Assembly: GCF_030813435.1 (NCBI RefSeq)
Contig: NZ_JAUSUG010000015.1
Location: 80,923 to 144,922, forward strand
DNA from: Evansella vedderi
GTDB lineage: Bacteria; Bacillota; Bacilli; Bacillales; Salisediminibacteriaceae
Length of the DNA stretch: 64,000 nucleotides
Direction: 5' to 3'
Shown here: positions 28,216 to 38,257 of the stretch, piece after piece
How the letters are laid out: each line of letters starts with the position of its first letter
Numbering within the stretch: position 1 is the stretch's first letter
Notes under the pieces: model-generated
The model's input: the letters and a program-made list of their open reading frames with translations, nothing else
Told to the model about the DNA's origin: nothing
Databases searched by the model: none
Position numbers and translations under genes: made by a program

Positions 28216-28454
28216 TATTCCCCTTGCTCCTCTACATCAAAAGGTGTTATTTCCCCATCCTCTGATAGTACTTCAGTCATTTGCTTATCTACTTTTTGAA
28301 GCTTGTCATGACAAAATTTTGAGAGTTTCATACCGTCATGGAACATATTAATAGCTTCCTCTAGAGGAACATCTCCTTCTTCTAGTTTACTAACAACCTC
28401 TTCCAATCTTTCCATGGCTTGTTCAAAGGTTAGTTCAGACAGGTCCTTGCTCAT
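28215..28454 (-). CDS. xseB: Exodeoxyribonuclease VII small subunit
   Basis: This 79-residue helical protein has the family core [20 protein letters not shown] and [18 protein letters not shown]. It binds XseA to form exonuclease VII, which degrades single-stranded DNA. The start overlaps the xseA stop (ATGA) and follows GGAGGG. Confidence 0.94.
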   Translation of the reverse strand: MSKDLSELTFEQAMERLEEVVSKLEEGDVPLEEAINMFHDGMKLSKFCHDKLQKVDKQMTEVLSEDGEITPFDVEEQGE

Positions 28455-29824
28455 TTTCTTCCCTCCGATTTCACAGTAGGTAATTTTTCTTTTATCGTTT
28501 CCTCTACAAGGCATTTTAACTTTCCGTCTTGTAGTCTAATAGTAAGGTCACTATCCCGTTTCACTCCATCAACTGATTTTATCAACTGATTGTTTTCATC
28601 ATAAACGAGGCTATAACCTCTTTCCATTATTTTTAATGGACTTAGTACACTTAACTTGGAAAGCAACATGGAATATTTCATTTCCTTCTCTTGAATTGCT
28701 TGTTTCATAGTTTTACGAAACAAATTATCTAAATGAACTAATTTACTCTTCTCTTCTTTCCATTTAAGTTCAGGATGAACTCTCTGAATTCTAGAATGAA
28801 GCTCTTCTAGTTTATCTTGTTTCTTACTAAATTGACGATCAACTGCTTTACGCATGGACTCAACAAGTCGATCAAGATCTTGTTCCTTTTGTTCTATAAG
28901 ATGTCTTGGATACCTAAAAGCATAGGACTTTGTAAAAAAACTTAAACGTTCCTTTTGGAGGGATCGTTTTCTGTCCATAGCACGGACCAATCGATCTTTT
29001 CGGTTTTGAATAACATTTGCCAATTCTAACATATCCGGAACAGCCATTTCTGCAGCAGCAGTAGGGGTAGGGGCCCTTAAATCTGCTACAAAATCACTGA
29101 TGGTAATGTCAGTCTCATGTCCAACAGCAGAGATAATGGGTACGTTCGATTCATAAATCGCTTCCGCTACAATTTGTTCATTAAACGCCCACAATTCTTC
29201 TAGAGATCCTCCACCCCTGCCCACAATCATTACATCAAACCGATTAGCTTCATTTGCTTGGTTTATTGCCTTTGCTATTGATACAGGTGCATTTGGTCCT
29301 TGTACTAATACTGGTAAAAGAGTTACCTTCACCAGCGGGAAGCGTCGTTTGATAGTAATGATAATATCCTTTACTGCTGCACCTGTAGGTGACGTAACTA
29401 CGGCTATTTCCTTTGGCATAGATGGAATTGTCTTTTTCTTTTCATTTGAAAAAAAGCCTGCCATTTCTAGCTTCTTTTTTAAATTTTCATAGGCTAAGTA
29501 AAGATTGCCAATACCATCTGGCTGCATCTCTTTAACATAAAGCTGATATTGTCCATGTGGCTCGTAGACAGAGATATCTCCTCGAACTAATACACTCATC
29601 CCATTTTCTGGAGTAAACTTTAAAAATCGGTTATTCCCTGCAAACATTACAGAATTAATTCTAGATTTATCATCCTTTAATGTAAAATACATATGCCCAC
29701 GGGAATGGTGATTAAAGTTGGATATTTCAGCCCTCATCCATACGTTCTGGAGTGTTTCATCACCATCTATGATTCGTTTAATTCTTCTTGTAACTTCACT
29801 AACGGACATAAAGTCACGACTCAT
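28451..29824 (-). CDS. xseA: Exodeoxyribonuclease VII large subunit
   Basis: The 457-residue subunit has an N-terminal OB-fold ([20 protein letters not shown]), the catalytic domain with [19 protein letters not shown] and [15 protein letters not shown], then a long coiled-coil tail (~270-400). It starts 6 bp after folD and is translationally coupled to xseB. Confidence 0.95.
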   Translation of the reverse strand: MSRDFMSVSEVTRRIKRIIDGDETLQNVWMRAEISNFNHHSRGHMYFTLKDDKSRINSVMFAGNNRFLKFTPENGMSVLVRGDISVYEPHGQYQLYVKEMQPDGIGNLYLAYENLKKKLEMAGFFSNEKKKTIPSMPKEIAVVTSPTGAAVKDIIITIKRRFPLVKVTLLPVLVQGPNAPVSIAKAINQANEANRFDVMIVGRGGGSLEELWAFNEQIVAEAIYESNVPIISAVGHETDITISDFVADLRAPTPTAAAEMAVPDMLELANVIQNRKDRLVRAMDRKRSLQKERLSFFTKSYAFRYPRHLIEQKEQDLDRLVESMRKAVDRQFSKKQDKLEELHSRIQRVHPELKWKEEKSKLVHLDNLFRKTMKQAIQEKEMKYSMLLSKLSVLSPLKIMERGYSLVYDENNQLIKSVDGVKRDSDLTIRLQDGKLKCLVEETIKEKLPTVKSEGRK

Positions 29825-29830
29825 TTTCCT

Positions 29831-30688
29831 TTACTCCTGTCCTATGTGACGTTTTGCAGAAATAATTGTATTGTGGAGAAGCATGGTTATCGTCATTGGA
29901 CCAACACCACCAGGTACTGGTGTAATGTACGATGCAACCTCTTTTGCATTTTCAAAAACCACATCTCCCACTAGCTTACCATCATTATTTCTATTTACAC
30001 CAACATCAATAACAACAGCACCCTCTTTAATATATTCTTGATCAAGAAAGTGCGCTTTACCTACTGCAACGACAAGAATATCCGCTTGTCTCGTAATATC
30101 TCTCATGTTTTTCGTTCTTGAATGACAATAAGTAACTGTTGCATTTTCATTTAACAGCAATTGGCCAACAGGCTTCCCGACAATATTACTTCTACCAACT
30201 ACAACTACATGCTTTCCTTCCATATCAATGTCTTTAGACTTTATCATTTCTACAATACCATATGGAGTACATGGTAAAAATGCTTCTTGGCCAGTCATCA
30301 TACGTCCAATATTTATTGGGTGAAAACCATCCACATCCTTCTCCGGAGAAATTGCCTCAATAACAGCCTTTTCAGATATGTGATTAGGTAATGGAAGCTG
30401 AACTAATATACCATGAATATGGTCAGCCTTATTTAATACTTCAATTTTGTTCAACAGCTCCTGTTCACTGATCGTTACTGGGAGCTCGTCCAATTCAGAA
30501 TGAATACCGATTTCTTTACATGATTTTTGTTTCGATCTTACATAAGATTGGGATGCTGGGTCTTCTCCTACCAAAATTACTGCTAGGCCTGGTGTTATCC
30601 CTTTCCCTTTCAGTTCTACTACTTCCCCTTTCATTTGTTCCCTTTTTTCCTTTGCAAGCTCCTTACCAGAGATTACAATTGCCGACAT
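29831..30688 (-). CDS. folD: Methylenetetrahydrofolate dehydrogenase/cyclohydrolase
   Basis: The 285-residue bifunctional enzyme interconverts 5,10-methylene- and 10-formyl-tetrahydrofolate with NADP. Signature segments are [15 protein letters not shown], the [12 protein letters not shown] motif, the cofactor-binding [12 protein letters not shown] and [15 protein letters not shown]. It sits between nusB and xseA, as in B. subtilis. Confidence 0.96.
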   Translation of the reverse strand: MSAIVISGKELAKEKREQMKGEVVELKGKGITPGLAVILVGEDPASQSYVRSKQKSCKEIGIHSELDELPVTISEQELLNKIEVLNKADHIHGILVQLPLPNHISEKAVIEAISPEKDVDGFHPINIGRMMTGQEAFLPCTPYGIVEMIKSKDIDMEGKHVVVVGRSNIVGKPVGQLLLNENATVTYCHSRTKNMRDITRQADILVVAVGKAHFLDQEYIKEGAVVIDVGVNRNNDGKLVGDVVFENAKEVASYITPVPGGVGPMTITMLLHNTIISAKRHIGQE

Positions 30689-30715
30689 ACGAACTCCCCC
30701 TTTATCTTCCTATAT

Positions 30716-31108
30716 TTATTTCAGCATACCTGCCAATTTTGATAATACTCCATTTACAAATTTCCCTGACTCTACGTCTCCTGTAAAGCCTTTTGCTATA
30801 TCGATTGCTTCGTTAATACTGACATTTACAGGAATATCATCTACCCACTTCATTTCATAAGCAGCCATTCGTAAAATAGCACGATCAACCCGTGAAACTC
30901 TGGAAAGTGACCAATTTGTTAGTGCAGATTGTAGTAATTGATCTATTTCTTCCAAATGTTCAACGGTACCATTGACTAATGACAATAAAAAGCTGTCCTT
31001 TTCTTCTCCATCTAATACTGTTTCTATGGCTTCATTGGGGCATACTTCTGTCATCTCTACTTGATATAGTGATTGGACTGCCTTTATTCTAGCGACTCTC
31101 CGATTCAT
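30716..31108 (-). CDS. nusB: Transcription antitermination factor NusB
   Basis: The 130-residue all-helical factor begins MNRRVARIKAVQSLYQVEM and contains RVDRAILRMAAYEM and the INEAIDIAKGF core. It acts with NusE (S10) at boxA of rRNA operons. It heads the nusB-folD-xseA-xseB-ispA series after the yqhY terminator. Confidence 0.96.
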   Translation of the reverse strand: MNRRVARIKAVQSLYQVEMTEVCPNEAIETVLDGEEKDSFLLSLVNGTVEHLEEIDQLLQSALTNWSLSRVSRVDRAILRMAAYEMKWVDDIPVNVSINEAIDIAKGFTGDVESGKFVNGVLSKLAGMLK

Positions 31109-31285
31109 AAAAACGACTCCTTTACATCAAAGCATATTACGATCTCATCAAGTAATGAGTATAATTATTTTTGACTTTTCCATTATTCTCTTATGTATTG
31201 TTCCCTTCCAAATAAGATAATAGCACAACTTTTCTTTATTATACAGGTGCACTAAAGAAAAAGGGAATTGTTGTACTAATAATGC

Positions 31286-31332
31286 TAAAGGAGTCTCAAA
31301 GGGGCATAGATAAACCCTCTGAGACTCCTCCT
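31286..31332 (-). terminator. Terminator of accB-accC-yqhY
   Basis: The stem GGAGTCTCA/TGAGACTCC, extendable to AAAGG/CCTTT outside and AGGG/CCCT inside, directly follows the yqhY stop. The T run on the minus strand is short. Confidence 0.65.
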
Positions 31333-31338
31333 TTAAAC

Positions 31339-31746
31339 TTACTGTTCTTTCTTATCTTGTTCTGGTTTTGATGATTCAAGCTGTACCCCAACTACATGAA
31401 CATTGACTTCCTTTAACTCAATAGCCGTCATATTTAATAATGTTTGATAAATGTTATCTTGAATTTTTTTCCCTACCTCAGGTATAGAAACCCCGTAGTT
31501 AATTAGTACAAATGTATCAACAGTGATCCCCTCATCTGTTAACTCCACCTTAACACCTTTTCCATGATTATGTTTTCTCCCTAATCGTTCGGCAACGCCC
31601 GAAGCAAAGTTCCCACGCATCGTCGCTACCCCTTCCACTTCACTTGCTGCAAGGCCTGCGATCACCTCAATAACTTCAGGAGAAATCTCGACTTTACCTA
31701 ATTCATCCTTATCCTCAGACATATGAATTAATTGGTTTTCCTTCAT
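31339..31746 (-). CDS. yqhY: Asp23/YqhY family envelope-stress protein
   Basis: This 135-residue Asp23 (DUF322) protein has the typical GKVEISPEVIEVIAGLAASEVEGV start and VDTFVLINYGVSIPEVGKKIQ core. It is co-transcribed with accB and accC (21 bp gap); in B. subtilis YqhY modulates acetyl-CoA carboxylase activity (literature knowledge), consistent with this layout. Confidence 0.93.
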   Translation of the reverse strand: MKENQLIHMSEDKDELGKVEISPEVIEVIAGLAASEVEGVATMRGNFASGVAERLGRKHNHGKGVKVELTDEGITVDTFVLINYGVSIPEVGKKIQDNIYQTLLNMTAIELKEVNVHVVGVQLESSKPEQDKKEQ

Positions 31747-31767
31747 ATTGCCCCTCCTTTTAGAAGA

Positions 31768-33129
31768 CTACTCTTCTGTTGCTGGTTTCAAAGAGTATTG
31801 TTCCAAAAATTTCGTGTTAAAGTCACCACCGACAAATACCTCATGGTTAAATAATCTTAAATGAAACGGAATTGTAGTATCTACCCCTTCAATGACAAAC
31901 TCACTTAGTGCTCGTTTCATTTTAGCAATAGCTTCTTCCCGTGTCTCCCCATGGGTAATCAACTTGGCAATCATGGAATCATAATACGGTGGTATCACAT
32001 AACCTGGAAAAGCCGCGCTATCCACACGAACTCCGTAACCACCTGGTGGTAAATACATGGTAATTTTCCCAGGGGATGGCATGAAATTTTTATCAGGATT
32101 TTCTGCGTTAATACGGCATTCAATTGACCAGCCATTAAACGTTACTTCATCTTGAGTATAAGAAAGCTTTTTCCCGGAAGCAACTAAAATTTGCTCCTTT
32201 ATTAAATCAATTCCAGTTACCATTTCAGTAACAGGATGTTCAACCTGAATACGGGTATTCATTTCCATAAAATAAAAATTTCCGTTGCGATGGTCATAAA
32301 TAAATTCTATGGTACCAGCACCAACATAATCAACAGCTTGTGCTGCTCTCACTGCTGCTTCTCCCATTTCTTGTCTCTTTTCTTTTGTTAAGGCAGGAGA
32401 GGGTGTTTCCTCTACAAGCTTTTGAAGTCTTCGCTGAATGGTACAATCCCTTTCTCCTAAGTGAATAACATTACCATGCGTGTCACCTACTACTTGTATT
32501 TCTACATGGCGAAAATCTTCAATGTATTTTTCTAAATATACACCAGGATTACCAAAATTCGCTTTTGCTTCTTTTTGAGTTACTGATATACCTTTCCGTA
32601 ATTCAGTTTCATCCCTTGCTACACGTATTCCTTTTCCTCCGCCACCTGCTGTTGCCTTAATAATAACAGGGTAGCCGATTTCCTCAGCAATTTTAACTCC
32701 ATCTTCAACGCTGTCAATAATACCTTCCGATCCAGGTACAACAGGAACACCTGCATTTTTCATAGTTGTTCTTGCAACGTCTTTAGTACCCATTTGATTA
32801 ATGGCAGAAGGAGAAGGACCAATGAATGTAATATTACATTCTGCACAAATTTCTGCAAAGGCTGCATTTTCAGCCAAGAATCCATACCCTGGGTGGATTG
32901 CATCCACTTCTGTCAATGTAGCAACACTCATTATATTAGTGAAGTTTAAATAACTTTGAGAAGAAGGTGTTGGACCAATACAATAAGCTTCATCCGCAAG
33001 TCTCACGTGCAGGGAGTCGCTGTCGGCTTCCGAGAAAACAGCAACTGTTTCAATATTTAGTTCTTTACATGCTCGAATAATTCGAACAGCAATTTCTCCT
33101 CTATTTGCAATCAGCACTTTTTTAATCAT
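31768..33129 (-). CDS. accC: Acetyl-CoA carboxylase, biotin carboxylase subunit
   Basis: The 453-residue ATP-grasp enzyme carboxylates biotin on AccB. It shows [17 protein letters not shown], the ATP glycine-rich loop [13 protein letters not shown], the EERDCT-like [17 protein letters not shown] and the [14 protein letters not shown] catalytic motif. The gene starts 11 bp after accB. Malonyl-CoA made here extends the branched primers supplied by the bkd pathway. Confidence 0.97.
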   Translation of the reverse strand: MIKKVLIANRGEIAVRIIRACKELNIETVAVFSEADSDSLHVRLADEAYCIGPTPSSQSYLNFTNIMSVATLTEVDAIHPGYGFLAENAAFAEICAECNITFIGPSPSAINQMGTKDVARTTMKNAGVPVVPGSEGIIDSVEDGVKIAEEIGYPVIIKATAGGGGKGIRVARDETELRKGISVTQKEAKANFGNPGVYLEKYIEDFRHVEIQVVGDTHGNVIHLGERDCTIQRRLQKLVEETPSPALTKEKRQEMGEAAVRAAQAVDYVGAGTIEFIYDHRNGNFYFMEMNTRIQVEHPVTEMVTGIDLIKEQILVASGKKLSYTQDEVTFNGWSIECRINAENPDKNFMPSPGKITMYLPPGGYGVRVDSAAFPGYVIPPYYDSMIAKLITHGETREEAIAKMKRALSEFVIEGVDTTIPFHLRLFNHEVFVGGDFNTKFLEQYSLKPATEE

Positions 33130-33140
33130 AATTCCAACCC

Positions 33141-33638
33141 CTACTCCGGTTTAACTAGGAATAATTCTTGTCCATATTCAACTAATTGTCCATTTTCAAC
33201 TAATACTTCCACTATTTCACCATTTACCTCAGCCTCAATTTCATTCATTAACTTCATTGCCTCTACGATACAGACAACAGTATCCCCTTTAATTTTATCC
33301 CCTGCCTTAACATAAGGTGGTGATTCAGGTGATGGGGCAGCGTAAAAGGTCCCTACCATTGGCGAAGTAATTTTGTGATAGTTTGTGATCGTTTCCGTTT
33401 TAACTTCCGTTTGTTGTGCAACAGGCTTGTCCTCTATTTTTGGTGGAGCAGGCTCTGTAACTACAGTTTGGACTGGTGCAGGTGTATGTACTTCCCTTAC
33501 TGCTTCCGTTGAAACATTTTCTCCTTTTAAATGTTTTTTCATCGTAATTTTTGATCCATTTTGCTCAAACTTAAACTCTTCGATAGTTGAGTCATCAATT
33601 AACTTAATAAGCTCTCTTATTTCTTGGATTTTCAACAT
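33141..33638 (-). CDS. accB: Acetyl-CoA carboxylase, biotin carboxyl carrier protein
   Basis: The 165-residue carrier has an N-terminal helical region, a Pro/Thr/Val-rich hinge (~48-85) and a C-terminal biotinyl domain. The biotin-accepting Lys129 is in VEAMKLMNE, and [18 protein letters not shown] is the family pattern. The start follows AAGGGA. Confidence 0.96.
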   Translation of the reverse strand: MLKIQEIRELIKLIDDSTIEEFKFEQNGSKITMKKHLKGENVSTEAVREVHTPAPVQTVVTEPAPPKIEDKPVAQQTEVKTETITNYHKITSPMVGTFYAAPSPESPPYVKAGDKIKGDTVVCIVEAMKLMNEIEAEVNGEIVEVLVENGQLVEYGQELFLVKPE

Positions 33639-33954
33639 GTCCCTTCACTCCTTGTATGTAACATTTTCATTACCGTTTTAATAAAACATTATGATTCCTC
33701 TAAAAGTATAACATTTTCTGCCTTGTCTTAGGAGCAAGTCCTAAAAAATATGCTACCTCATATTACGTAAAATGGGAACCTTTTTTTTAAATCTAATGAC
33801 TTTTAACTACCTTTGTTATACCACATAAGAAAAACCTTTTCCATTTTTCATATATATGGAAAAGGCCTTTCTTCTTTATTAATAATATGCTTATATACAA
33901 TATGTATTCCTTTATTAATATAGTAAAGAAAGAATGAAACTTGCTTTCATTTTA
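33639..33954. other. Intergenic region upstream of accB
   Basis: This AT-rich gap contains a small hairpin (TTAGGA/TCCTAA near 33730-33746) and, at its far end, the terminator of the next gene. The accB promoter should lie here, but I could not fix convincing -35/-10 elements or a FapR-type site by eye. Confidence 0.5.
33831..33865 (-). terminator. Terminator of the unknown gene before accB
   Basis: A 10-bp stem CCTTTTCCAT/ATGGAAAAGG is followed on the minus strand by TTTTTCTT. Confidence 0.75.
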
Positions 33955-34272
33955 CTATTCATTTTTATATTCTCTAAATACGGGGATCTCCGATAAATTA
34001 TCCGGAATTTTCCCTTTCTCCAGGAGAATTATTTTTACAATATTTTTATTTCTTGCCATATGATACTTATCTCCGTACTCATTTTCTTGAGTAAACCTTT
34101 TTAAACTTTGATAATCCTCTTCTTGAATAGAAATAGGCTCTGCATCTCCAGCATCCTCTTCCGTTTGTTGGAATCCCACCTCAAATTCTACAATTTGAAT
34201 CTTGTCATTTTTTATATTTCTTGTTTGTTCTAATACCGCCTTCGCACCTTCGGTTAAGTCAGACCATTCCAT
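33955..34272 (-). CDS. Unknown small acidic protein between spoIIIAH and accB
   Basis: I do not recognise this 105-residue protein. It is acidic, soluble, with no signal peptide or cysteine; an extended-strand stretch (KIQIVEFEVGFQQ and NIVKIILLEKG) flanks a charged central helix. A clear GGGAGA ribosome-binding site precedes the ATG, and it has its own terminator, supporting a real gene. In B. subtilis accB directly follows spoIIIAH, so this is an insertion in an otherwise conserved order. Confidence 0.7.
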   Translation of the reverse strand: MEWSDLTEGAKAVLEQTRNIKNDKIQIVEFEVGFQQTEEDAGDAEPISIQEEDYQSLKRFTQENEYGDKYHMARNKNIVKIILLEKGKIPDNLSEIPVFREYKNE

Positions 34273-34429
34273 GAATCATCTCTCCCTTGTGAATCTATCT
34301 GTATCCCGTAATTTTCTATATTAAAGGATAACTATTCCAATTGGGTATTATACCATCTATTCTTGAGAAAATCATGTTTTATTTCCTACAACATCATCAT
34401 GCCCATTGTATATAAAGATTAATCAAGGA

Positions 34430-34480
34430 AAAGAGAGGTTCCCTCAAATGGCATGTTTTTATCCTTTTGAGGGAACCTCT
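34430..34480 (-). terminator. Terminator of the spoIIIA operon
   Basis: A perfect 15-bp stem AGAGGTTCCCTCAAA/TTTGAGGGAACCTCT follows spoIIIAH, with CTTTTCC on the minus strand after it. Confidence 0.8.
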
Positions 34481-34515
34481 AACTTATAGAACGTCTTCTC
34501 TACATGTACATAAGA

Positions 34516-35115
34516 TCATTTATTACTTGATTGATACCCTACACGTATTTCAACATTTGTTCCAATGTGCTCATGGGCCATATCCATAATTTCTATTACT
34601 TCTTCATTCGTTAACTCATCTGCTTTAACATATATTCTCACAAAATTATCTTCTGCAATTACCAAGGCATCCTCATATCCTTCTGCCTTAAGTAGTGTTT
34701 CTACCATCTCTTCATTTTGCTGCATTGTATTAAGATTTTCAATTCGGTCCATCGCCGCCACTTGTGCCTCTGCACTAGCTTCTGTTGAACCAAAAACTGT
34801 CATTAAGTCTTCACGTAAACGACCACGAGAATCTGTTCGTTGCAAACGTATTTGATTAAAGATTTCATTTACACTAAGGTCAGAAAAGAAAGAGGCATCT
34901 CCTAACACTTCTTCCACTTCTTCAAGCTCAATCAAAGTCATATCCCCATCTTCTAATTCCATATCCAGATCCAATTCACCATCTTGTTCTTCCTCTTCCC
35001 CAGGTACAAAAGCTTGATGATCTTGAATACGATCCATGGAGATATAATACACAGACAAGACAATAATTAAACTAAGCATTGTTAATAACCAAACAGTTTG
35101 ACGTTTTAGTACCAT
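34516..35115 (-). CDS. spoIIIAH: Stage III sporulation protein AH (SpoIIQ partner)
   Basis: This 199-residue mother-cell membrane protein has an N-terminal anchor (~8-27), an acidic linker and a C-terminal YscJ/FliF-like ring domain (~120-190, MDRIENLNTMQQNEEMVETL). Its extracellular domain binds forespore SpoIIQ to form the channel ('feeding tube') around the engulfing forespore. It is the last gene of the operon, 1 bp after spoIIIAG. Confidence 0.94.
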   Translation of the reverse strand: MVLKRQTVWLLTMLSLIIVLSVYYISMDRIQDHQAFVPGEEEEQDGELDLDMELEDGDMTLIELEEVEEVLGDASFFSDLSVNEIFNQIRLQRTDSRGRLREDLMTVFGSTEASAEAQVAAMDRIENLNTMQQNEEMVETLLKAEGYEDALVIAEDNFVRIYVKADELTNEEVIEIMDMAHEHIGTNVEIRVGYQSSNK

Positions 35116-35766
35116 TTACGATTCCTCCTCTGATTTCTTTGGTAATACGGATACCCGGTGTGTTGGTACATCCAACACTCTGCTAACGGCTTCTATTACC
35201 CAATTTTTCACTTGAATATTTTCCACACCGTTTGCAACAACCAAAACACCTCTAATATCTGGCTTCTCTATTCTTTCAATAAGTGGTTCTTCTTTATCAC
35301 CACTTCGGGTAATAACTACTTGTTCCTCTTTTGTTGTATCATGTACCTCACGTGTTCCCCCTTCTCGATCTGTTTCTTCTGTAAATTGTTCTTTAGTGCT
35401 TGTATTACTTTTAAAAACAGTTCTTTCAGATTCTGCTAGGTTTACCATTACGGTAACATCAGAAATTCCTACTACAGATTCTAGTGCCCTTTCAAGGCGT
35501 GTTTCATAGAATGCTTCATAGTCAGACATCGTATTTAATTCTGCAGGTTCTTCATTAGACATAAATACCTCAGATATTTCTTCTTCCTGCTCGTTCATTA
35601 CAGGAACTGTAGATGGTTCATTATTAGACTGCATAAATGTTCCAATCATCATGAACATAACTCCAAGAATTAACAGTACAAATAAGTATTTCACATTTAT
35701 TTTTTTTCCTGAAGTATTTAAGTTAATGGATCGAAACAAATTAGAATCATTTTTATTTTCGCCCAT
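35116..35766 (-). CDS. spoIIIAG: Stage III sporulation protein AG
   Basis: The 216-residue single-pass protein (membrane helix ~25-45) has a large extracellular ring-forming domain with YETRLERALESVVGISDVTVMVNL and a C-terminal GVLVVANGVENIQVKNWVIEAVSRVL segment. SpoIIIAG rings form part of the SpoIIIA-SpoIIQ secretion-like channel. It is translated immediately after AF. Confidence 0.95.
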   Translation of the reverse strand: MGENKNDSNLFRSINLNTSGKKINVKYLFVLLILGVMFMMIGTFMQSNNEPSTVPVMNEQEEEISEVFMSNEEPAELNTMSDYEAFYETRLERALESVVGISDVTVMVNLAESERTVFKSNTSTKEQFTEETDREGGTREVHDTTKEEQVVITRSGDKEEPLIERIEKPDIRGVLVVANGVENIQVKNWVIEAVSRVLDVPTHRVSVLPKKSEEES

Positions 35767-35767
35767 A

Positions 35768-36400
35768 TTACTCCTCCCCTCCTTTCATTTGTACGTGTAT
35801 TTTGCTTTCAGGAATTTCCCAAAGGGCTGCTAAAAATGTAATTATTTCACCTGACCCATTTACTCCTTGTTCTTCTTCACCCTGTTTCTCTTTCATGATT
35901 TCTACTGGATCAATTTGAACAACTTTTACGTCACTTACCTTACCTATGTCTTCCATGGGCTGTAAGAGCACATACACGTCTGAAAGGTTGTCTAAATAAT
36001 CGTCCTCTTCTGGAAATGATTCGTATTCGAGATATACGTCTAACGGCACCACCTCAAAACGTTCTTGTAATTCATCAGAAGCTTTATTTTTTAATTGGAC
36101 AGCCACTTGTTCAGAAATATATGCAAGATTGTCCAATTCTATATCCATTTTCTTTGAATCTATAGAAGAAGTATTTTCAAGATCTTCGTTATTCGTCCAA
36201 GAAGTAATCTCGGAAAGCCATTCTTCTGAATCTGTTTGAAATATGGAAAGAAGCGGCTGAAGCATTACCATGAGCAGCATAAGTCCAACAACTAACTTTA
36301 CATACCTTTGCATTTTGGAATTCGGAAGAAGTAATTCTAAAATGGTTGCAAATAAAATTAATAGGATAATATTTGTGATCCATGCTGTAATCATGCTCAT
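35768..36400 (-). CDS. spoIIIAF: Stage III sporulation protein AF
   Basis: The 210-residue protein has two N-terminal membrane helices (~5-22 and ~34-52) with the family motif ELLLPNSKMQRYVKLVVGL, followed by an extracytoplasmic ring-building domain (~100-200). It belongs to the SpoIIIA channel. Confidence 0.94.
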   Translation of the reverse strand: MSMITAWITNIILLILFATILELLLPNSKMQRYVKLVVGLMLLMVMLQPLLSIFQTDSEEWLSEITSWTNNEDLENTSSIDSKKMDIELDNLAYISEQVAVQLKNKASDELQERFEVVPLDVYLEYESFPEEDDYLDNLSDVYVLLQPMEDIGKVSDVKVVQIDPVEIMKEKQGEEEQGVNGSGEIITFLAALWEIPESKIHVQMKGGEE

Positions 36401-36429
36401 GGTGTTTTAGCCTCCTTTCTTTAACCGCT

Positions 36430-37608
36430 CTACCTCATCATTAAAGATAAGTTTCCGGATATTACAATGATAGTAATGGAAAGAAAAAACATTAAAGACA
36501 CGGCTGCCAATGCACCGAAAACAAACAACATTGATTTTCCAATGATGGATAAGCATTGTATGATTGGTCCACCACCAAGGGGTTGTAGAATAGCCGATGT
36601 AAAGGTATAAATTACAGCTATTGCCAAAACCTTCAATGCAGGGAATATACAAATTAATAAAAGAATAACGAGTCCTACAACTCCTACTGTATTTTTTAAC
36701 AAAACAGAAGCACCCATTACTGTATCTGCTGCATCCGTAAACATTCTCCCTACAACGGGGACAAAGTTTCCTGTTACAAACTTCGCAGTTCTTATGGCAA
36801 TTCCATCTGCTACAGCTGCAGTTGCTCCTTGTACAGATAAGACACCTAAAAATACAGTAAGGAATACTCCTAAGCTTCCTACAGCTATATTACGAATAAA
36901 ATCAGCTAGTTTCGTAACTTTATAATGTTCAGTCATTGTGCTAACAATAGAAAGGAGAGTCGACAAAAAAATCAAAGGAAGAACAATATATTGAACAAAA
37001 ATTCCACTCGTATGTACGAGAAACATAATAATTGGATGGAACAACGCCACCGAAGTGACACTTCCTGATGAAGCCATCAATACAAGTAGTAATGGAACAA
37101 GAGACACCATAAAATTACTCATTACTTCTATTGTCGATTGAGCAAAATCCATGGCAACCCTAAAGCTATTAAGAGCAATGATTAAAAGGACCATATACGT
37201 AATGGCATAGGCTACCTTACTTATAGTGTGTTTCTCGAAAGCTTGTTGTAATTGCGCCAGTATCATACTAAATACCGCAAGCAAAACAAGGGTACCTAAC
37301 AGCACACCGTTTGCAAAAATTTCATGGAATAGAAAACGAATGAAACCATTAATCCACTCCCCAATGGAAAACTGCTTGTCTCCTCTTACAAAATCCATAA
37401 AACTACCACGCTGGCTTTCTGGGAGGTAACCTTCGTATTCTTTAATTACGCTTTCCCAAAATTCACCAATTTCATCTATTCCAAGGCGTTCTAATTGTCT
37501 TTCCATTAATTCTTCTTGTTCTGGGATTGTTTGTTCTTCCCCAGAAACTACTATTGGAAGGAGAAAAAACGAAATCAGAAAAATCAAAAGGACCGATGTT
37601 CTTTTCAC
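36430..37608 (-). CDS. spoIIIAE: Stage III sporulation protein AE
   Basis: The 392-residue polytopic protein begins with a cleavable-type signal (LLPIVVSG), has a soluble ~70-residue region, then 7-8 membrane helices, including MASSGSVTSVALFHPIIMF and VPVVGRMFTDAADTVMGAS. It is the large membrane core of the SpoIIIA complex. Confidence 0.95.
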   Translation of the reverse strand: MKRTSVLLIFLISFFLLPIVVSGEEQTIPEQEELMERQLERLGIDEIGEFWESVIKEYEGYLPESQRGSFMDFVRGDKQFSIGEWINGFIRFLFHEIFANGVLLGTLVLLAVFSMILAQLQQAFEKHTISKVAYAITYMVLLIIALNSFRVAMDFAQSTIEVMSNFMVSLVPLLLVLMASSGSVTSVALFHPIIMFLVHTSGIFVQYIVLPLIFLSTLLSIVSTMTEHYKVTKLADFIRNIAVGSLGVFLTVFLGVLSVQGATAAVADGIAIRTAKFVTGNFVPVVGRMFTDAADTVMGASVLLKNTVGVVGLVILLLICIFPALKVLAIAVIYTFTSAILQPLGGGPIIQCLSIIGKSMLFVFGALAAVSLMFFLSITIIVISGNLSLMMR

Positions 37609-37621
37609 GTTATTCTCCCTC

Positions 37622-38014
37622 CTAAGAATTCGGTATTAATCCAATAATTGTTTCAATAATGACAGAAATGATCGGGATTGCCATAACCATAATTAACACT
37701 TTTCCTGCTAATTCGATTTTTGATGCCATTGCCCCTTGTCCTGCATCCTTCGCTATTTGTGCACCAAACTCTGCTATATATGCTATTCCTACTATTTTTA
37801 ACACTGTTTGAACATAGATAAGATTGATATTGGCTTGTAGTGCTAACTCCTCTAGCATCTGGATAATTGTAGAAATTTGATCTATTAAAAATAAAAAGAT
37901 AATAACTCCTACAAACACAGTTAACAGAAAAGCAAAGACTGGTTTATGCTCTTTTACTACTAATGCCAAAAATGTGGCAATCATACCTAGTCCGACTATT
38001 TGGATGATTTCAAT
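37622..38014 (-). CDS. spoIIIAD: Stage III sporulation protein AD, probable AUU start
   Basis: This 130-residue membrane protein has three to four helices and the conserved KIVGIAYIAEFGAQIAKDAGQGA. The usual N-terminus (…IEIIQIVGLG before IATFLALVVKE) is encoded upstream of the first ATG (37984). That stretch is open only back to a stop at 38021-38023 and contains no ATG, GTG or TTG in frame. The ATT at 38012-38014 has GGGGGTGA 6-9 nt before it, whereas the ATG lies about 37 nt away. I infer initiation at AUU; the conservative alternative is 37622-37984. Confidence 0.8.
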   Translation of the reverse strand: MEIIQIVGLGMIATFLALVVKEHKPVFAFLLTVFVGVIIFLFLIDQISTIIQMLEELALQANINLIYVQTVLKIVGIAYIAEFGAQIAKDAGQGAMASKIELAGKVLIMVMAIPIISVIIETIIGLIPNS

Positions 38015-38029
38015 AGGTCCTCACCCCCA

Positions 38030-38236
38030 CTAGCCTTGAAAAAGAAATACACTACGGATCTTCTGGAATAAATCATCAACTACAGTTGCTACCATATAAA
38101 GAACAACAACAAAAGCTATTAATGTTACCCAATTGGCTATTTCTTCCTTCCCCATAGCTTTTAGTACAGTATGGATCATTGCAACTACTATTCCTACACC
38201 AGCTATTTGAAAAATTAAACTTACGTCGTAACCCAA
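38030..38236 (-). CDS. spoIIIAC: Stage III sporulation protein AC
   Basis: The 68-residue two-helix membrane protein has the family pattern IFQIAGVGIVVAMIHTVLKAMGKEE. It is a small component of the SpoIIIA complex, and its stop codon lies 15 nt before the inferred spoIIIAD start. Confidence 0.95.
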   Translation of the reverse strand: MGYDVSLIFQIAGVGIVVAMIHTVLKAMGKEEIANWVTLIAFVVVLYMVATVVDDLFQKIRSVFLFQG

Positions 38237-38257
38237 GGTTTATTCCCCCCTGCTTGT

